Part shown: piece by piece, positions 1 to 6,293 of the stretch | Layout: every line of letters starts with the position of its first letter | How positions within the stretch are numbered: position 1 is the stretch's first letter | Assembly: GCA_022614955.1 (NCBI GenBank) | Contig: JAKEHP010000254.1 | Span: 1 to 42,075 of the forward strand | Length of the DNA: 42,075 bases | Source of the DNA: Candidatus Methylomirabilota bacterium | Lineage (GTDB): Bacteria > Methylomirabilota > Methylomirabilia > Methylomirabilales > JACPAU01 | Direction of reading: 5' to 3' | Notes under the pieces: model-generated | What the model saw: the letters and a program-made list of their open reading frames with translations, nothing else | What the model was told of the DNA's origin: nothing | Databases searched by the model: none | Made by a program: the position numbers and the translations under genes

Positions 1-186
1 GACCGCGGCCTGGGGCTCTTCATGGTGGCGAAGATCGTGGGGGAGTACCGGGGGAGCCTGCACCTCCGCTCGGGCGACGCCCGGCTGTATCTGCGCCACC
101 GGGCCCGCCGCCTCGCCGCCGGCCCGTTTCCGGGCACCCAGCTGGCGATCAGCCTGTCCGCCCGGGGCGCGCAAAAAAGGGCTTGA
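1..186 (+). CDS. C-terminal end of a HATPase-domain (anti-sigma/histidine-kinase-like) protein, 5' partial
   Basis: The window opens inside a gene read in frame 1, ending at TGA 184-186; 61 codons are visible. The fragment starts with the G2-box motif RGLGLF, followed by the helix MVAKIVGEYRG and, near the end, PGTQLAISL. These are the last nucleotide-binding elements of the GHKL/HATPase fold (histidine-kinase-like ATPase). The next gene is a STAS-like protein whose TTG start overlaps this stop (TTGA), so the two are probably translated together. Pairs of a HATPase and a STAS-like (DUF4325-type) protein are a recurring bacterial gene pair, but their exact role is unclear. Whether a sensor domain lies upstream cannot be seen. 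Confidence 0.75.
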   Translation, partial: DRGLGLFMVAKIVGEYRGSLHLRSGDARLYLRHRARRLAAGPFPGTQLAISLSARGAQKRA

Positions 187-803
187 CAACCAGGGTGTGT
201 TTATCCTATTTAGTGAACATGATGAAATCACCGCTGATGGCCGGGCTGAAACGGCAGAAGCCCCACGAGGTTAGGGGCAAGACGGACGTGCTCAATGGCC
301 GGCGCGAGGGGCGCGCGCTGGCGGACCGGCTGCTGGCGCACCTGGCGGCCATCGAGCCGGACAGTATCCTCCCGCTGGATTTCGGGCAGGTGCGCTTCAT
401 GGACTTCTCCTGCGCCGACGAGCTGCTGACGCGCGTCCTCCGGCGCATCAGGAGCGGTGAACTCGGGACGCGGTTCATCCTCCTCCAGGACCTCGCGCCG
501 AGCGTGGAGGAGAACCTCGCCGCGGTCTTCCAGATTCGCGACCTGGTGTGCCCGAAGCGGACCAAGGGGGGCAAGATCGAGCTGCTGGGCAAGATCGGCC
601 CGGAGTTGGCGGAGACCTACCAGCTCGCGGTCCGAAAAGGCAGAATTACCGCGCGCGACGTGATGGCGATCGCCCCGGACGTGGGGATCAGCGCCATCAG
701 TAACCGGCTCGCGAAGCTCCAAACGCTGGGGCTGTTGGTGCGAACACAGGAGGGAGCGCCGGGAACCGGGGGGCGGCAGTTTGTCTACCAGGCCGTCTGC
801 TGA
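183..803 (+). CDS. STAS-like (DUF4325-type) protein with C-terminal winged helix
   Basis: This 206-residue protein (from TTG 183) has a STAS-like alpha/beta part at about residues 30-130, with LDFGQVRFMDFSCADELL as the characteristic strand-turn-helix. After it comes a basic linker and a winged-helix segment (about 145-205: ITARDVMAI, ISAISNRLAKLQTLGLL). STAS domains bind partner ATPases or anti-sigma factors; the winged helix suggests DNA binding, so this may be a switchable transcription factor controlled by the upstream HATPase. The TTG start overlaps the previous stop, which argues for coupling. Alternative starts are ATG 219 or 222. TTGACA at 183-188 with TATTTA at 207-212 could form a weak promoter that would place transcription start almost on ATG 219. 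A T-run follows the stop, but I see no clear hairpin. Confidence 0.7.
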   Translation: MTTRVCLSYLVNMMKSPLMAGLKRQKPHEVRGKTDVLNGRREGRALADRLLAHLAAIEPDSILPLDFGQVRFMDFSCADELLTRVLRRIRSGELGTRFILLQDLAPSVEENLAAVFQIRDLVCPKRTKGGKIELLGKIGPELAETYQLAVRKGRITARDVMAIAPDVGISAISNRLAKLQTLGLLVRTQEGAPGTGGRQFVYQAVC

Positions 804-840
804 TTTTTTTTTGCGTGGCAATTCATCGCGTTCAGTGAAT

Positions 841-1135
841 CATGTAAAGATTGAAACGTCGATCGCCGCCATGGCCGAGTTCGAGCGCGAGCTTCATCCG
901 GGAGCAAATCCAGGCCGGCTTGCGCCCGGGCCGGGCCCAGGGGAAGTGCCTCGGACGGCCCGCCGAGATCTACCACCGCGACCGCGTTCTCCCCCTCCGG
1001 GAGGCTGGCCGGAGCCTCCGGGCCATCGCCCGGGAGCTCGGGGTCTCGCGGTGGGCCGTCCAGGCGAGGGCGCAAAATCATCCTGCTGACTTCCGGACCA
1101 TGGAGGCCATATTCCAGGGCCCACTGCGAGGCTGA
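841..1135 (+). pseudogene. serine recombinase (resolvase/invertase) C-terminal remnant, frameshifted
   Basis: The first frame reads SIAAMAEFERE, the conserved end of the resolvase catalytic domain (usually continuing LIRERV). The sense then continues one frame over as FIREQIQAGLRPGRAQGK, LGRPAEIY and the helix-turn-helix GRSLRAIARELGVSRWAVQ. The junction is at about 891-895, where one extra T (GAGCTTCATC against the expected GAGCTCATC) breaks the frame. The N-terminal catalytic serine domain is absent; only the dimerisation helix tail and the HTH survive. This is the debris of a site-specific recombinase, which fits a decayed mobile element with the integrase downstream. It could be a sequencing error at one base, but the missing N-terminus argues for true decay. 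Confidence 0.7.
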
Positions 1136-1167
1136 AGGGGAGCGCGGGAATCACCTGATTTCGCGCC

Positions 1168-1350
1168 ATGAAGCTGGGAAAGGTGACCAACGCGGCCATG
1201 CTTACCGCCCGCCTGGGTGTGGACCTGCTGCAGGCCATGGTGCTGATCGTCCAGGACGTTCGAACCCTCCGTGAGCCCCCCCTCGCCGGCGGTGGAGAGC
1301 GGTCCCGGAACCGTGAGCGCACGGGCAGTACCGCAGGAGGCCGGCGGTGA
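1168..1350 (+). CDS. small hypothetical protein upstream of an excisionase-like gene
   Basis: This 60-codon ORF starts at ATG 1168 and ends with TGA 1348-1350, overlapping the next gene's GTG start by three bases. The N-terminal half is helical and amphipathic (KLGKVTNAAMLTARLGVDLLQAMVLIV read in pieces), while the C-terminus is polar and arginine-rich. I recognise no family. Tight coupling to the HTH gene behind it is the main reason to accept it as real. A strong Shine-Dalgarno sequence is not obvious. In such positions integrative elements often encode small accessory or structural proteins, but no function can be read from this sequence. Confidence 0.45.
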   Translation: MKLGKVTNAAMLTARLGVDLLQAMVLIVQDVRTLREPPLAGGGERSRNRERTGSTAGGRR

Positions 1351-1625
1351 GGCGACTGCCGAGGAAGCAGAAGGGGCAAGCGAGCGGCCCCCGCCGGCTC
1401 GATGGTACGGTCCTGGACGTAGCCGCCGCGGCTGAGCTCCTCGGGGTGACGGAGAAGCTAGTCCGGGCCCGGGCGGCGCGGGGTCTGCTGCCCTGGCGGC
1501 GCTGGGGCGGCCGCGTCCTCTTCCTCCGCGAGGAGCTGCTGGCCTTCATGGGGGCGCTTCCTGGCGTGAGCGTTCAGCAAGCACTTGAAAACGTGGGCGC
1601 CCGGGCGGTAGAGCAGGACCTGTGA
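1347..1625 (+). CDS. excisionase-like helix-turn-helix protein
   Basis: A 92-residue protein from GTG 1347. Residues 20-65 hold an HTH_17/excisionase-type winged helix: LDVAAAAELLGVTEKLVRARAARGLLPWRRWGGRVLF in short blocks, with the typical A-A-E-L-L-G-V-t-x-x-x-V turn and the wing G-R-V-L-F followed by R-E-E-L-L-A-F. Proteins of this class bind DNA and often act as recombination directionality factors or element repressors. Its position between a recombinase remnant and a tyrosine integrase fits an excisionase role, which is inference. It overlaps the preceding small gene, so it is probably co-transcribed with it. Confidence 0.65.
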   Translation: MRRLPRKQKGQASGPRRLDGTVLDVAAAAELLGVTEKLVRARAARGLLPWRRWGGRVLFLREELLAFMGALPGVSVQQALENVGARAVEQDL

Positions 1626-1643
1626 AGGGAGGTTGCTTGAGAC

Positions 1644-1884
1644 ATGAGGGCTTCCGGTATCCTGGGCACCTGGCTCCCGGTAGTGGCTGGGACGCCGGCA
1701 GAAGACATTGGACGCGCCTCCTTTGGGGGAGTTCGCCTACCTCAAGCGCCAGGTCGCGACCTTCCCGCGGCAGCGGGAGGCGCTCGTCCGGCTGCTCGAG
1801 ACGACGCCGGATCCACTCGGGGCGCTCGAGGCGGTGGTCGGCGCCGGGCGGCGGCGCGGCCCGGCGGACGGGACGAGCCCCTGA
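1644..1884 (+). pseudogene. small hypothetical gene, apparently frameshifted in a G5 run
   Basis: ATG 1644 has a good Shine-Dalgarno (AGGGAGG, 1627-1633). Its frame gives MRASGILGTWLPVVAG and later SFGG, after which it turns into low-information Arg/Gly/Pro sequence. The +1 frame from the G run at 1725-1729 reads much more like protein: EFAYLKRQVATFPRQREAL, VRLLETTPDPLGALEAVV, ending TGA 1882-1884. Removing one G joins both parts as FGEFAYLK, so the ancestral gene was probably about 79 codons. I do not recognise the family. Without a frameshift, an alternative is a short ORF from TTG 1708 or 1723 in the second frame. Homopolymer error cannot be excluded. Confidence 0.4.
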
Positions 1885-2017
1885 AGCCCCCGACGACACG
1901 ACTGTTCGCGGTTGACAAGGTGAGAGAAGGGGCTGCCCGAAAAAAATGGCTCACCACGTTGCCCCAGGTTGCGAGATCTCCCGCCGGGCCAGGCCGGAGC
2001 CCGGGGGAAAATGGCGC

Positions 2018-2046
2018 TTGACAGCGTCGTAGCCCCCGGTTACAAG
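2018..2046 (+). promoter_or_regulatory. sigma70-type promoter for the XRE gene, near-leaderless
   Basis: TTGACA at 2018-2023, a 17-base spacer, and TACAAG at 2041-2046 (four of six matches to TATAAT). The predicted transcription start, about 7 bases downstream, falls at about 2053, next to the ATG at 2054. The mRNA would therefore have almost no 5' leader. Confidence 0.55.
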
Positions 2047-2053
2047 TTGGGGC

Positions 2054-2278
2054 ATGACCCCCGCCGCCCTGAGGCGCATCCGACGGGACCTCGGCCTCAC
2101 CCAGGAGCAGCTGGCGAAGGAGCTCGGGGTGGATCGCGTCAGCGTGGCGAGGTGGGAGACGGCGGCGCGCCCGATCAGCGAGCCGGTCGCCCGCCTCGTG
2201 CGGCGGATCGCGGCCGAGGCCCGGGGGAAGGCGAAGCGGAAGGGGGAACGTCCGAGCCGGGGTAGCCGTGACAGCTGA
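2054..2278 (+). CDS. XRE-family helix-turn-helix regulator, 74 aa
   Basis: A compact Cro/C1-type HTH: LRRIRRDLGLTQEQLAKEL followed by GVDRVSVARWETAARPISEPV covers helices 1-4, with T-Q-E-Q-L-A the classical helix 2 and V-S-V-A-R-W-E the recognition helix. A lysine/arginine-rich tail follows. Proteins of this size in integrative elements usually repress the element's own genes. It lies 66 bases before the integrase start, on the same strand, so it may control or be co-transcribed with it. A promoter with a perfect TTGACA box directly abuts the ATG, and no Shine-Dalgarno is obvious, which points to leaderless translation. Confidence 0.75.
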   Translation: MTPAALRRIRRDLGLTQEQLAKELGVDRVSVARWETAARPISEPVARLVRRIAAEARGKAKRKGERPSRGSRDS

Positions 2279-2344
2279 CGGCTCGCCGGGATTTTGCCCT
2301 CTTCGATTAGGGCGCGAAGGCCACCTAGGGCAAGGGAGGAGCGC

Positions 2345-3457
2345 ATGGCACGACGCGGCGACGGCATCTACCTGCGGCGGCGGACCTGGTGGCTCGACTT
2401 CATGCACCAGGGCAAGCGCCACTACATCCGCCTCGGGAAGAACATCAACCGCACGGCGGCCGGGGAGCTGGCGCGGGTCCAGCGGGCCGCGATCCTGAAG
2501 GGCGAGGCCGGCATCGGCCGGAAGCGGAGGGACCTCCCCTTCGAGAAGGCGAAGGAGGAGTTCCTCGCGTGGGCCGAGGCCAACAAGCGGCCCAAGACGA
2601 TGCAGGGCTATCGCCAGTGCCTGAAGCCGCTGGCGCAGGCCTTTGCCGGGAAGCGCCTCGGGGAGCTCCATCCGTTCGCGATCGAGCGGTACCGGCGCGG
2701 GCGGGTCGAGGCCGGGGCCCCGATCGCCTCCAACCGCGAGCTCGCGGTCCTCAAAGCCCTTTTCAACCGCTGCCTGGAGTGGGGGAAGTACGAGGGGGAG
2801 AACCCGGTCCGGCGGGTGAAGCTCCGGAAGGAGCCCCGGCGCCGCCTCCGCTACCTCGAGCCCGAGGAGGAGGCCGCGCTCCTCGCGGCGGCGGCCGAGC
2901 CGCTGCGGACCATGATCCTGGTCGGGATCCACGCGGGCCTCCGGCTCCGGAGCGAGGCCCTGACCCTCCGGTGGGCCGACGTGGATCTGCGGCGGCGCCT
3001 CCTCACGGTGCAGGCGGCCTACGCGAAGTCGGGGCAGACCCGGAGCGTCAACCTCAACGCCCCCTTGCGCGACGCGCTCGGGCGGCTTAGGATGCAGGAC
3101 GGGGCCGGGGAGTTCGTGTTCAGCCGGCGGGACGGGAGCCCCTACCGCTCGGTCCGGACGGCCTTCGCCACAGCCTGTCGGCGGGCGGGCCTGAAGGAGG
3201 TCACGCCGCACGTCCTCCGGCACACCTTCGCGTCGAGGCTGGCGATGGCCGGGGTGGACCTCCGGACGCTCCAGGAGCTCGGGGGCTGGACGGAGCTGGA
3301 GATGGTCCAGCGGTACGCGCACCTGAGCCCGAGCCACAAGGCGGAGGCGGTCGAGCGGATCGCCCGGGCGAATTCCCCGACGCTTTTCACGACACCCCTT
3401 CCGGGGGTCGCGCTAAGTCCGCGAAAAGCCGGCGTAGCTCAGTGGCAGAGCAGCTGA
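2345..3457 (+). CDS. tyrosine recombinase/integrase ending inside tRNA-Thr
   Basis: Start ATG 2345 is chosen because AGGGAGGAG lies just ahead (2333-2341); a longer frame to 2294 has no such site. The 370-residue product has an N-terminal arm and core-binding region (about 1-160, FEKAKEEFLAWAEANKR, TMQGYRQCLKPL) and a catalytic domain (about 170-340). The active-site set is visible: Arg in AGLRLRSEALTLRW (about 200-202), Lys in AYAKSG (228), H289-x-x-R292 in PHVLRHTFAS, Trp315 in ELGGW, and the nucleophile Tyr324 in QRYAHLS. All six are present, so it is probably active. The last ten codons run into the neighbouring tRNA-Thr gene, and the stop sits in its anticodon stem, suggesting the tRNA is the attachment site. 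Confidence 0.9.
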   Translation: MARRGDGIYLRRRTWWLDFMHQGKRHYIRLGKNINRTAAGELARVQRAAILKGEAGIGRKRRDLPFEKAKEEFLAWAEANKRPKTMQGYRQCLKPLAQAFAGKRLGELHPFAIERYRRGRVEAGAPIASNRELAVLKALFNRCLEWGKYEGENPVRRVKLRKEPRRRLRYLEPEEEAALLAAAAEPLRTMILVGIHAGLRLRSEALTLRWADVDLRRRLLTVQAAYAKSGQTRSVNLNAPLRDALGRLRMQDGAGEFVFSRRDGSPYRSVRTAFATACRRAGLKEVTPHVLRHTFASRLAMAGVDLRTLQELGGWTELEMVQRYAHLSPSHKAEAVERIARANSPTLFTTPLPGVALSPRKAGVAQWQSS

Positions 3458-3502
3458 TTCGTAATCAGCAGGTCGCTGGTTCAACTCCAGTCGCCGGCTC
3501 CA
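3428..3502 (+). tRNA. tRNA-Thr (anticodon CGT)
   Basis: A complete cloverleaf can be folded by eye. The acceptor stem pairs GCCGGCG (3428-3434) with CGCCGGC (3492-3498), the D-stem pairs GCTC with GAGC, the anticodon stem pairs GCTGA with TCAGC around the loop TTCGTAA, and the T-stem is GCTGG/CCAGT (closed by a G-T) around TTCAACT. The CCA end is encoded (3500-3502). The anticodon CGT reads ACG (Thr). The integrase reading frame overlaps the first 30 bases. No second copy of part of this tRNA is visible in the window, so the far attachment site would lie outside it. Confidence 0.93.
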
Positions 3503-3521
3503 CTAGCGCCCACCTCTGGCC

Positions 3522-3551
3522 TTGACAACCGGTGAGATTGCCTGGCATTGT
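3522..3551 (+). promoter_or_regulatory. possible sigma70 promoter upstream of the TPR gene
   Basis: TTGACA at 3522-3527 is a perfect -35 match. With an 18-base spacer, CATTGT (3546-3551) is the best -10 candidate. It matches only half the consensus but is preceded by TGG, as in an extended -10. It lies about 75 bases ahead of the TPR gene. Confidence 0.35.
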
Positions 3552-3573
3552 ACCCTCGGCACGCAGCGGAACG

Positions 3574-3600
3574 GGAGGCAATGCCTCCTGTTTCTGTTTC
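3574..3600 (+). terminator. hairpin with T-rich tail after tRNA-Thr
   Basis: GGAGGC (3574-3579) pairs with GCCTCC (3583-3588) around a three-base loop and is followed by TGTTTCTGTTTC. It looks like a rho-independent terminator. Placed after the tRNA and before the TPR start at 3629, it could end tRNA/integrase transcription, or attenuate a transcript from the promoter at 3522. Confidence 0.4.
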
Positions 3601-3628
3601 TAGCATCGGGTAGCGGGAAGGGAAGGCC

Positions 3629-4072
3629 ATGAGGCAGGGGAGGTCCAGGGTCTGCTGGCAAGGGGGGCTGGCCACCGGCCTGCTTCTCCTCGCGGCGACC
3701 TTCACGGGCGCCGAGCCCCCGAAGGCGCCGCCGAGTAAGCCGCCCGCTCTCAAACCGCCCGCGGGCGACGCTGCCGAGAAGGCCCAGGCCCACTACGAGC
3801 TGGGGGTCCTGTACCACGACCGCCTCTTCGAGCACCTGGACAAGGCCATCGAGGAGTACCAGGCGGCGCTCAAGCTGAAGCCGGACCTTGCCGAGGCCCA
3901 CTACCACCTGGGCCTTGCCTACCATACCAAGGCGAAGCTCACCACGGAGGACAAGGCGCTCTACCGGAAGGCGCTGGAGGAGTACCGGCTGTACCTGAAG
4001 CACAAGCCGAACGGGGAGTTGGCCAAGAGCGCCCAGACCAACATTAAGGCCCTGGAAGCCCGCCTCCGCTAG
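3629..4072 (+). CDS. secreted TPR-repeat protein
   Basis: A 147-residue protein starting at ATG 3629 behind a purine-rich site (GGGAAGGGAAGG). Residues 1-30 form a signal peptide (basic start, then GLATGLLLLAATFTGA), followed by a Pro/Ala linker. Two tetratricopeptide-type helical hairpins follow: AHYELGVLYHDRLFEHLDKA with AIEEYQAALKLKPDLAEA, then AHYHLGLAYHTKAKL, ending with ALEEYRLYLKHKP. TPRs mediate protein contacts; here they would act in the periplasm. It precedes ubiE by only a few bases, so the three following genes may be one transcript, but a functional link with quinone synthesis is not evident. Confidence 0.75.
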   Translation: MRQGRSRVCWQGGLATGLLLLAATFTGAEPPKAPPSKPPALKPPAGDAAEKAQAHYELGVLYHDRLFEHLDKAIEEYQAALKLKPDLAEAHYHLGLAYHTKAKLTTEDKALYRKALEEYRLYLKHKPNGELAKSAQTNIKALEARLR

Positions 4073-4098
4073 CGCCCGCCCTGTTGCGCCCCGCAGCC

Positions 4099-4830
4099 AT
4101 GCCTGCGCCTGCCCCCCCCGACGCCGCGGCCCACACCGCCGCCATCCGGCGGATGTTCGCCGCCATCGCCCCGCGCTACGATTTCCTCAATCGGCTCCTC
4201 TCGTTCCGCCGCGATGTGGCGTGGCGGCGGGCGGCGGCCGCTGAGGCGGTCCTCCCCCCTCAGGGTGCGGCCCTGGATCTCTGTACGGGCACGGCAGACC
4301 TGGCGCTGGAGGTGGCCCGCCAGCACCCCGGGGCGCGGATGATCGTGGGGGTGGACCTGTGCGAGCCGATGCTGTGGCTGGGGCGCCGAAAGGTGGCGGG
4401 GCGGGAGCCCCGGGTGTGCCTGGCGGCGGGCGCGGCGGAGGCCCTCCCATTTGGCGCCAGGACCTTCGACGCGGTTCTGGTAGCCTTCGGCATACGGAAC
4501 GTGACCGACCGGGCGGCCACCCTGGCCGAGATGCGCCGGGTCCTGCGCCCCGGCGGGCGCGCCATCGTCCTCGAGTTCTTCCAGCCCCGGGGGACCCTTT
4601 TCGCGGCCCTCTACCGGTTCTATAGCCAGGCGCTCCTCCCCAGGATCGGGGGCTGGATCTCGGGCAATGCCGAGGCCTACGCCTACCTCCCGGCCTCGGT
4701 CGAGGCCTTCCCGGAGCCGGCCGCCTTCGCCGAGGCGCTGCGGGCGGCGGGGTTCGGCGGTGTGCGCTGGAGGGCCCTCACCGGCGGGATCGTCTGCATT
4801 CACGTCGGCGTGCTGGACAGGGGAAAGTGA
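4099..4830 (+). CDS. ubiE: UbiE/MenG quinone C-methyltransferase
   Basis: A 243-residue class I SAM-dependent methyltransferase of the UbiE/Coq5/MenG family, which methylates the ring of demethylmenaquinone (or the ubiquinone precursor). N-terminal family motif: MFAAIAPRYDFLNRLLSFRRD (residues about 15-35, quoted in part). SAM-binding motif I is ALDLCTGTADLALEV, with the acidic end of strand 2 at GVDLCEPM. The family signature AFGIRNVTDR and MRRVLRPGGRAIVLEF follow. ATG 4099 is preferred over TTG 4084 because the family homology begins just after it; neither has a strong ribosome site. It overlaps the prenyltransferase gene (GTGA), fitting a menaquinone operon. In this company MenG is more likely than a ubiquinone role. 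Confidence 0.88.
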   Translation: MPAPAPPDAAAHTAAIRRMFAAIAPRYDFLNRLLSFRRDVAWRRAAAAEAVLPPQGAALDLCTGTADLALEVARQHPGARMIVGVDLCEPMLWLGRRKVAGREPRVCLAAGAAEALPFGARTFDAVLVAFGIRNVTDRAATLAEMRRVLRPGGRAIVLEFFQPRGTLFAALYRFYSQALLPRIGGWISGNAEAYAYLPASVEAFPEPAAFAEALRAAGFGGVRWRALTGGIVCIHVGVLDRGK

Positions 4831-5690
4831 GAGTGGGGCCCCTGGCGCGCATCCGTCTCTTTCTGGAGATGATCAAGTTCTCCCACACCATCTTCGCCCT
4901 CCCCTTCGCCCTGATGGGGGCGATTCTGGCGGCGCGGGGGATCCCGGACGGGCGGACCCTCTTCTGGATCGTGGTGGCCATGGTCGGGGCCCGCAGCGGG
5001 GCCATGGGGATGAACCGGTTCGCCGACCGGGACCTGGATGCCCTCAACCCCCGAACCAAGGAGCGCGCCCTCCCCCGGGGCCTGATCCGTCCTGGGCAGG
5101 TCCTGGCCCTGGTCGGCGCCTCCTTCGCCCTGCTCCTGCTGGCTGCCTACAATCTCAATCCTCTCTGCCTCGCCCTGGCGCCGCTCGCCATCGTCATCCT
5201 GGCTGGCTACTCCTACACGAAGCGGTTCACCACCCTCTCCCACCTCATCCTGGGCCTCTGCCTGGCCTTCGCCCCCATGGGCGCGTGGATCGCGGTGGCT
5301 GGACGTCTGGAGCTGGCGCCGCTCCTGCTGGGGACGGCGGTCCTGTGCTGGGTGGCCGGGTTCGATATCCTGTATGCCCTGACCGACATTGCATTCGACC
5401 GGGCCCATGGCCTCTTCTCCATCCCGGCCCGCCTGGGCGAACGGGGCGGGCTCACCGTGAGCCTGCTGCTCCACGCCCTGACCCCCCTGTTGCTGGCGGT
5501 GGTCGGGTCCCTCCTCGGCCTGGGTGCCTGGTATTACGCTGGCGTCCTCTTCGTCCTGCTCCTCCTCGCCATGGAGCACGCCATCATCCGCCGCTACGGC
5601 GTCTCCCGCCTCGAGCTCGCCTTCTTCAACGTCAACGGGGTTCTCAGCGTCGGAATCTTCCTCTTCACGCTCGCGGATTTGCTCCGGTAG
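4827..5690 (+). CDS. UbiA-family prenyltransferase, MqnP-like (futalosine menaquinone pathway)
   Basis: A 287-residue integral membrane protein with about eight hydrophobic segments. The first prenyl-diphosphate motif is N-R-F-A-D-R-D-L-D (residues about 62-70), the MqnP/UbiA form of NDxxDxxxD. The second is YALTDIAFDRAHG (about 180-195). The opening IRLFLEMIKFSHTIFALPFAL is typical of the putative 4-hydroxybenzoate prenyltransferases that serve the futalosine pathway for menaquinone. It would attach the isoprenoid tail to a naphthoate-type precursor, and the overlapping UbiE/MenG would methylate the ring afterwards. The GTG start overlaps the ubiE stop; GTG 4833 is an alternative. No mqnA-D genes are in the window, so the pathway assignment is inference. 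Confidence 0.82.
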   Translation: MRVGPLARIRLFLEMIKFSHTIFALPFALMGAILAARGIPDGRTLFWIVVAMVGARSGAMGMNRFADRDLDALNPRTKERALPRGLIRPGQVLALVGASFALLLLAAYNLNPLCLALAPLAIVILAGYSYTKRFTTLSHLILGLCLAFAPMGAWIAVAGRLELAPLLLGTAVLCWVAGFDILYALTDIAFDRAHGLFSIPARLGERGGLTVSLLLHALTPLLLAVVGSLLGLGAWYYAGVLFVLLLLAMEHAIIRRYGVSRLELAFFNVNGVLSVGIFLFTLADLLR

Positions 5691-5698
5691 ACCGCGGC

Positions 5699-5731
5699 GG
5701 ATCCGAGAGGACCGTCTGTAACTCGGGATCC
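5699..5731. terminator. possible bidirectional hairpin between convergent genes
   Basis: GGATCCGAG (5699-5707) pairs with CTCGGGATCC (5722-5731) with one bulged G. It sits between the end of the prenyltransferase and the stop codon of the minus-strand DinB-like gene. There is no clear T-run, so its strength is doubtful. Confidence 0.3.
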
Positions 5732-6283
5732 TTACCGGGGAAAGTCGCGGGCGGCCACGATGCGCTGGATCTGGGAGAGGTGGCGCGCCTCGTGCCAGGC
5801 CTGCAGCTTCACCCAGCCGCCGAGGGTGAACCAGACGCCGGTCGCGGGGTCCGGGGCTCGCAACGCCTCCGGGTCGTCGCCCTGAAACGCGGCGAGTTCA
5901 CTGCGAAAGCGCGCATGCGCTTCCGCCAGCTCCCGTTCCAGGGTCTCCCGGTTGCGGACCGGGCCCGGCACCAGGGCGGGCGGCGCCTCAAGAGCGCCGA
6001 AGGGATAGCGATCGAGGGCGGCGGTGTAAGAGATTGCGCCCGCCGGGAGGTGCTGAGCGTGGAAATCGCCCCGGATCAACTTGCGCGCCATCTTGCTCGA
6101 TCCGATCTCGGCGCGGAGGAGGTGCTCGACCTGCTCACCGATGCACCACGCGTGGGCTGCGGGCCGGAAGACCCACCGCGCGGCCGTGAGTGGCCGGATG
6201 GTCTCGAGGAGCGTGGCTCGCACCTGCTCCGCTAAGTCCCACGCTGTCCGGAGCACAGGGTGGAGGTCACCAGGCCTTTGCAA
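5732..6283 (-). CDS. DinB/YfiT-like putative metal-dependent hydrolase
   Basis: A 183-residue protein of the DinB-like four-helix superfamily. The metal-binding histidine pattern is visible: H in IGEQVEHLL (about residue 54), and H-x-x-x-H in WHEARHLSQIQRI near the C-terminus (about 163-167). Family members act as thiol-dependent transferases or remain uncharacterised, so no substrate is claimed. The start is uncertain: TTG 6283 lies inside a 16-base palindrome, and an in-frame GTG lies about ten codons further on. It is downstream of metG on the same strand with a ten-base gap, but the palindrome between them may separate or regulate the two. Confidence 0.7.
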   Translation of the reverse strand: MQRPGDLHPVLRTAWDLAEQVRATLLETIRPLTAARWVFRPAAHAWCIGEQVEHLLRAEIGSSKMARKLIRGDFHAQHLPAGAISYTAALDRYPFGALEAPPALVPGPVRNRETLERELAEAHARFRSELAAFQGDDPEALRAPDPATGVWFTLGGWVKLQAWHEARHLSQIQRIVAARDFPR

Positions 6284-6288
6284 AGGCC
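6273..6288. repeat. 16-base perfect palindrome between metG and the DinB-like gene
   Basis: GGCCTTTGCAAAGGCC reads identically on both strands. It overlaps the first codons of the DinB-like gene and ends six bases before the metG stop. It might be an operator or a processing site. There is no T-run, so a rho-independent terminator is unlikely. Confidence 0.5.
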
Positions 6289-6293
6289 ATCCC

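Noticed and set aside
790-815. T-run after the STAS-like gene as a terminator
   Set aside because: Only a weak imperfect stem precedes the T-run.
849-864. ATTGAAAC, a typical CRISPR repeat ending
   Set aside because: It occurs once, with no second repeat at spacer distance and no cas genes.
1912-1945. TTGACA at 1912-1917 as a promoter
   Set aside because: No acceptable -10 box at 16-18 bases, and a better promoter lies at 2018.
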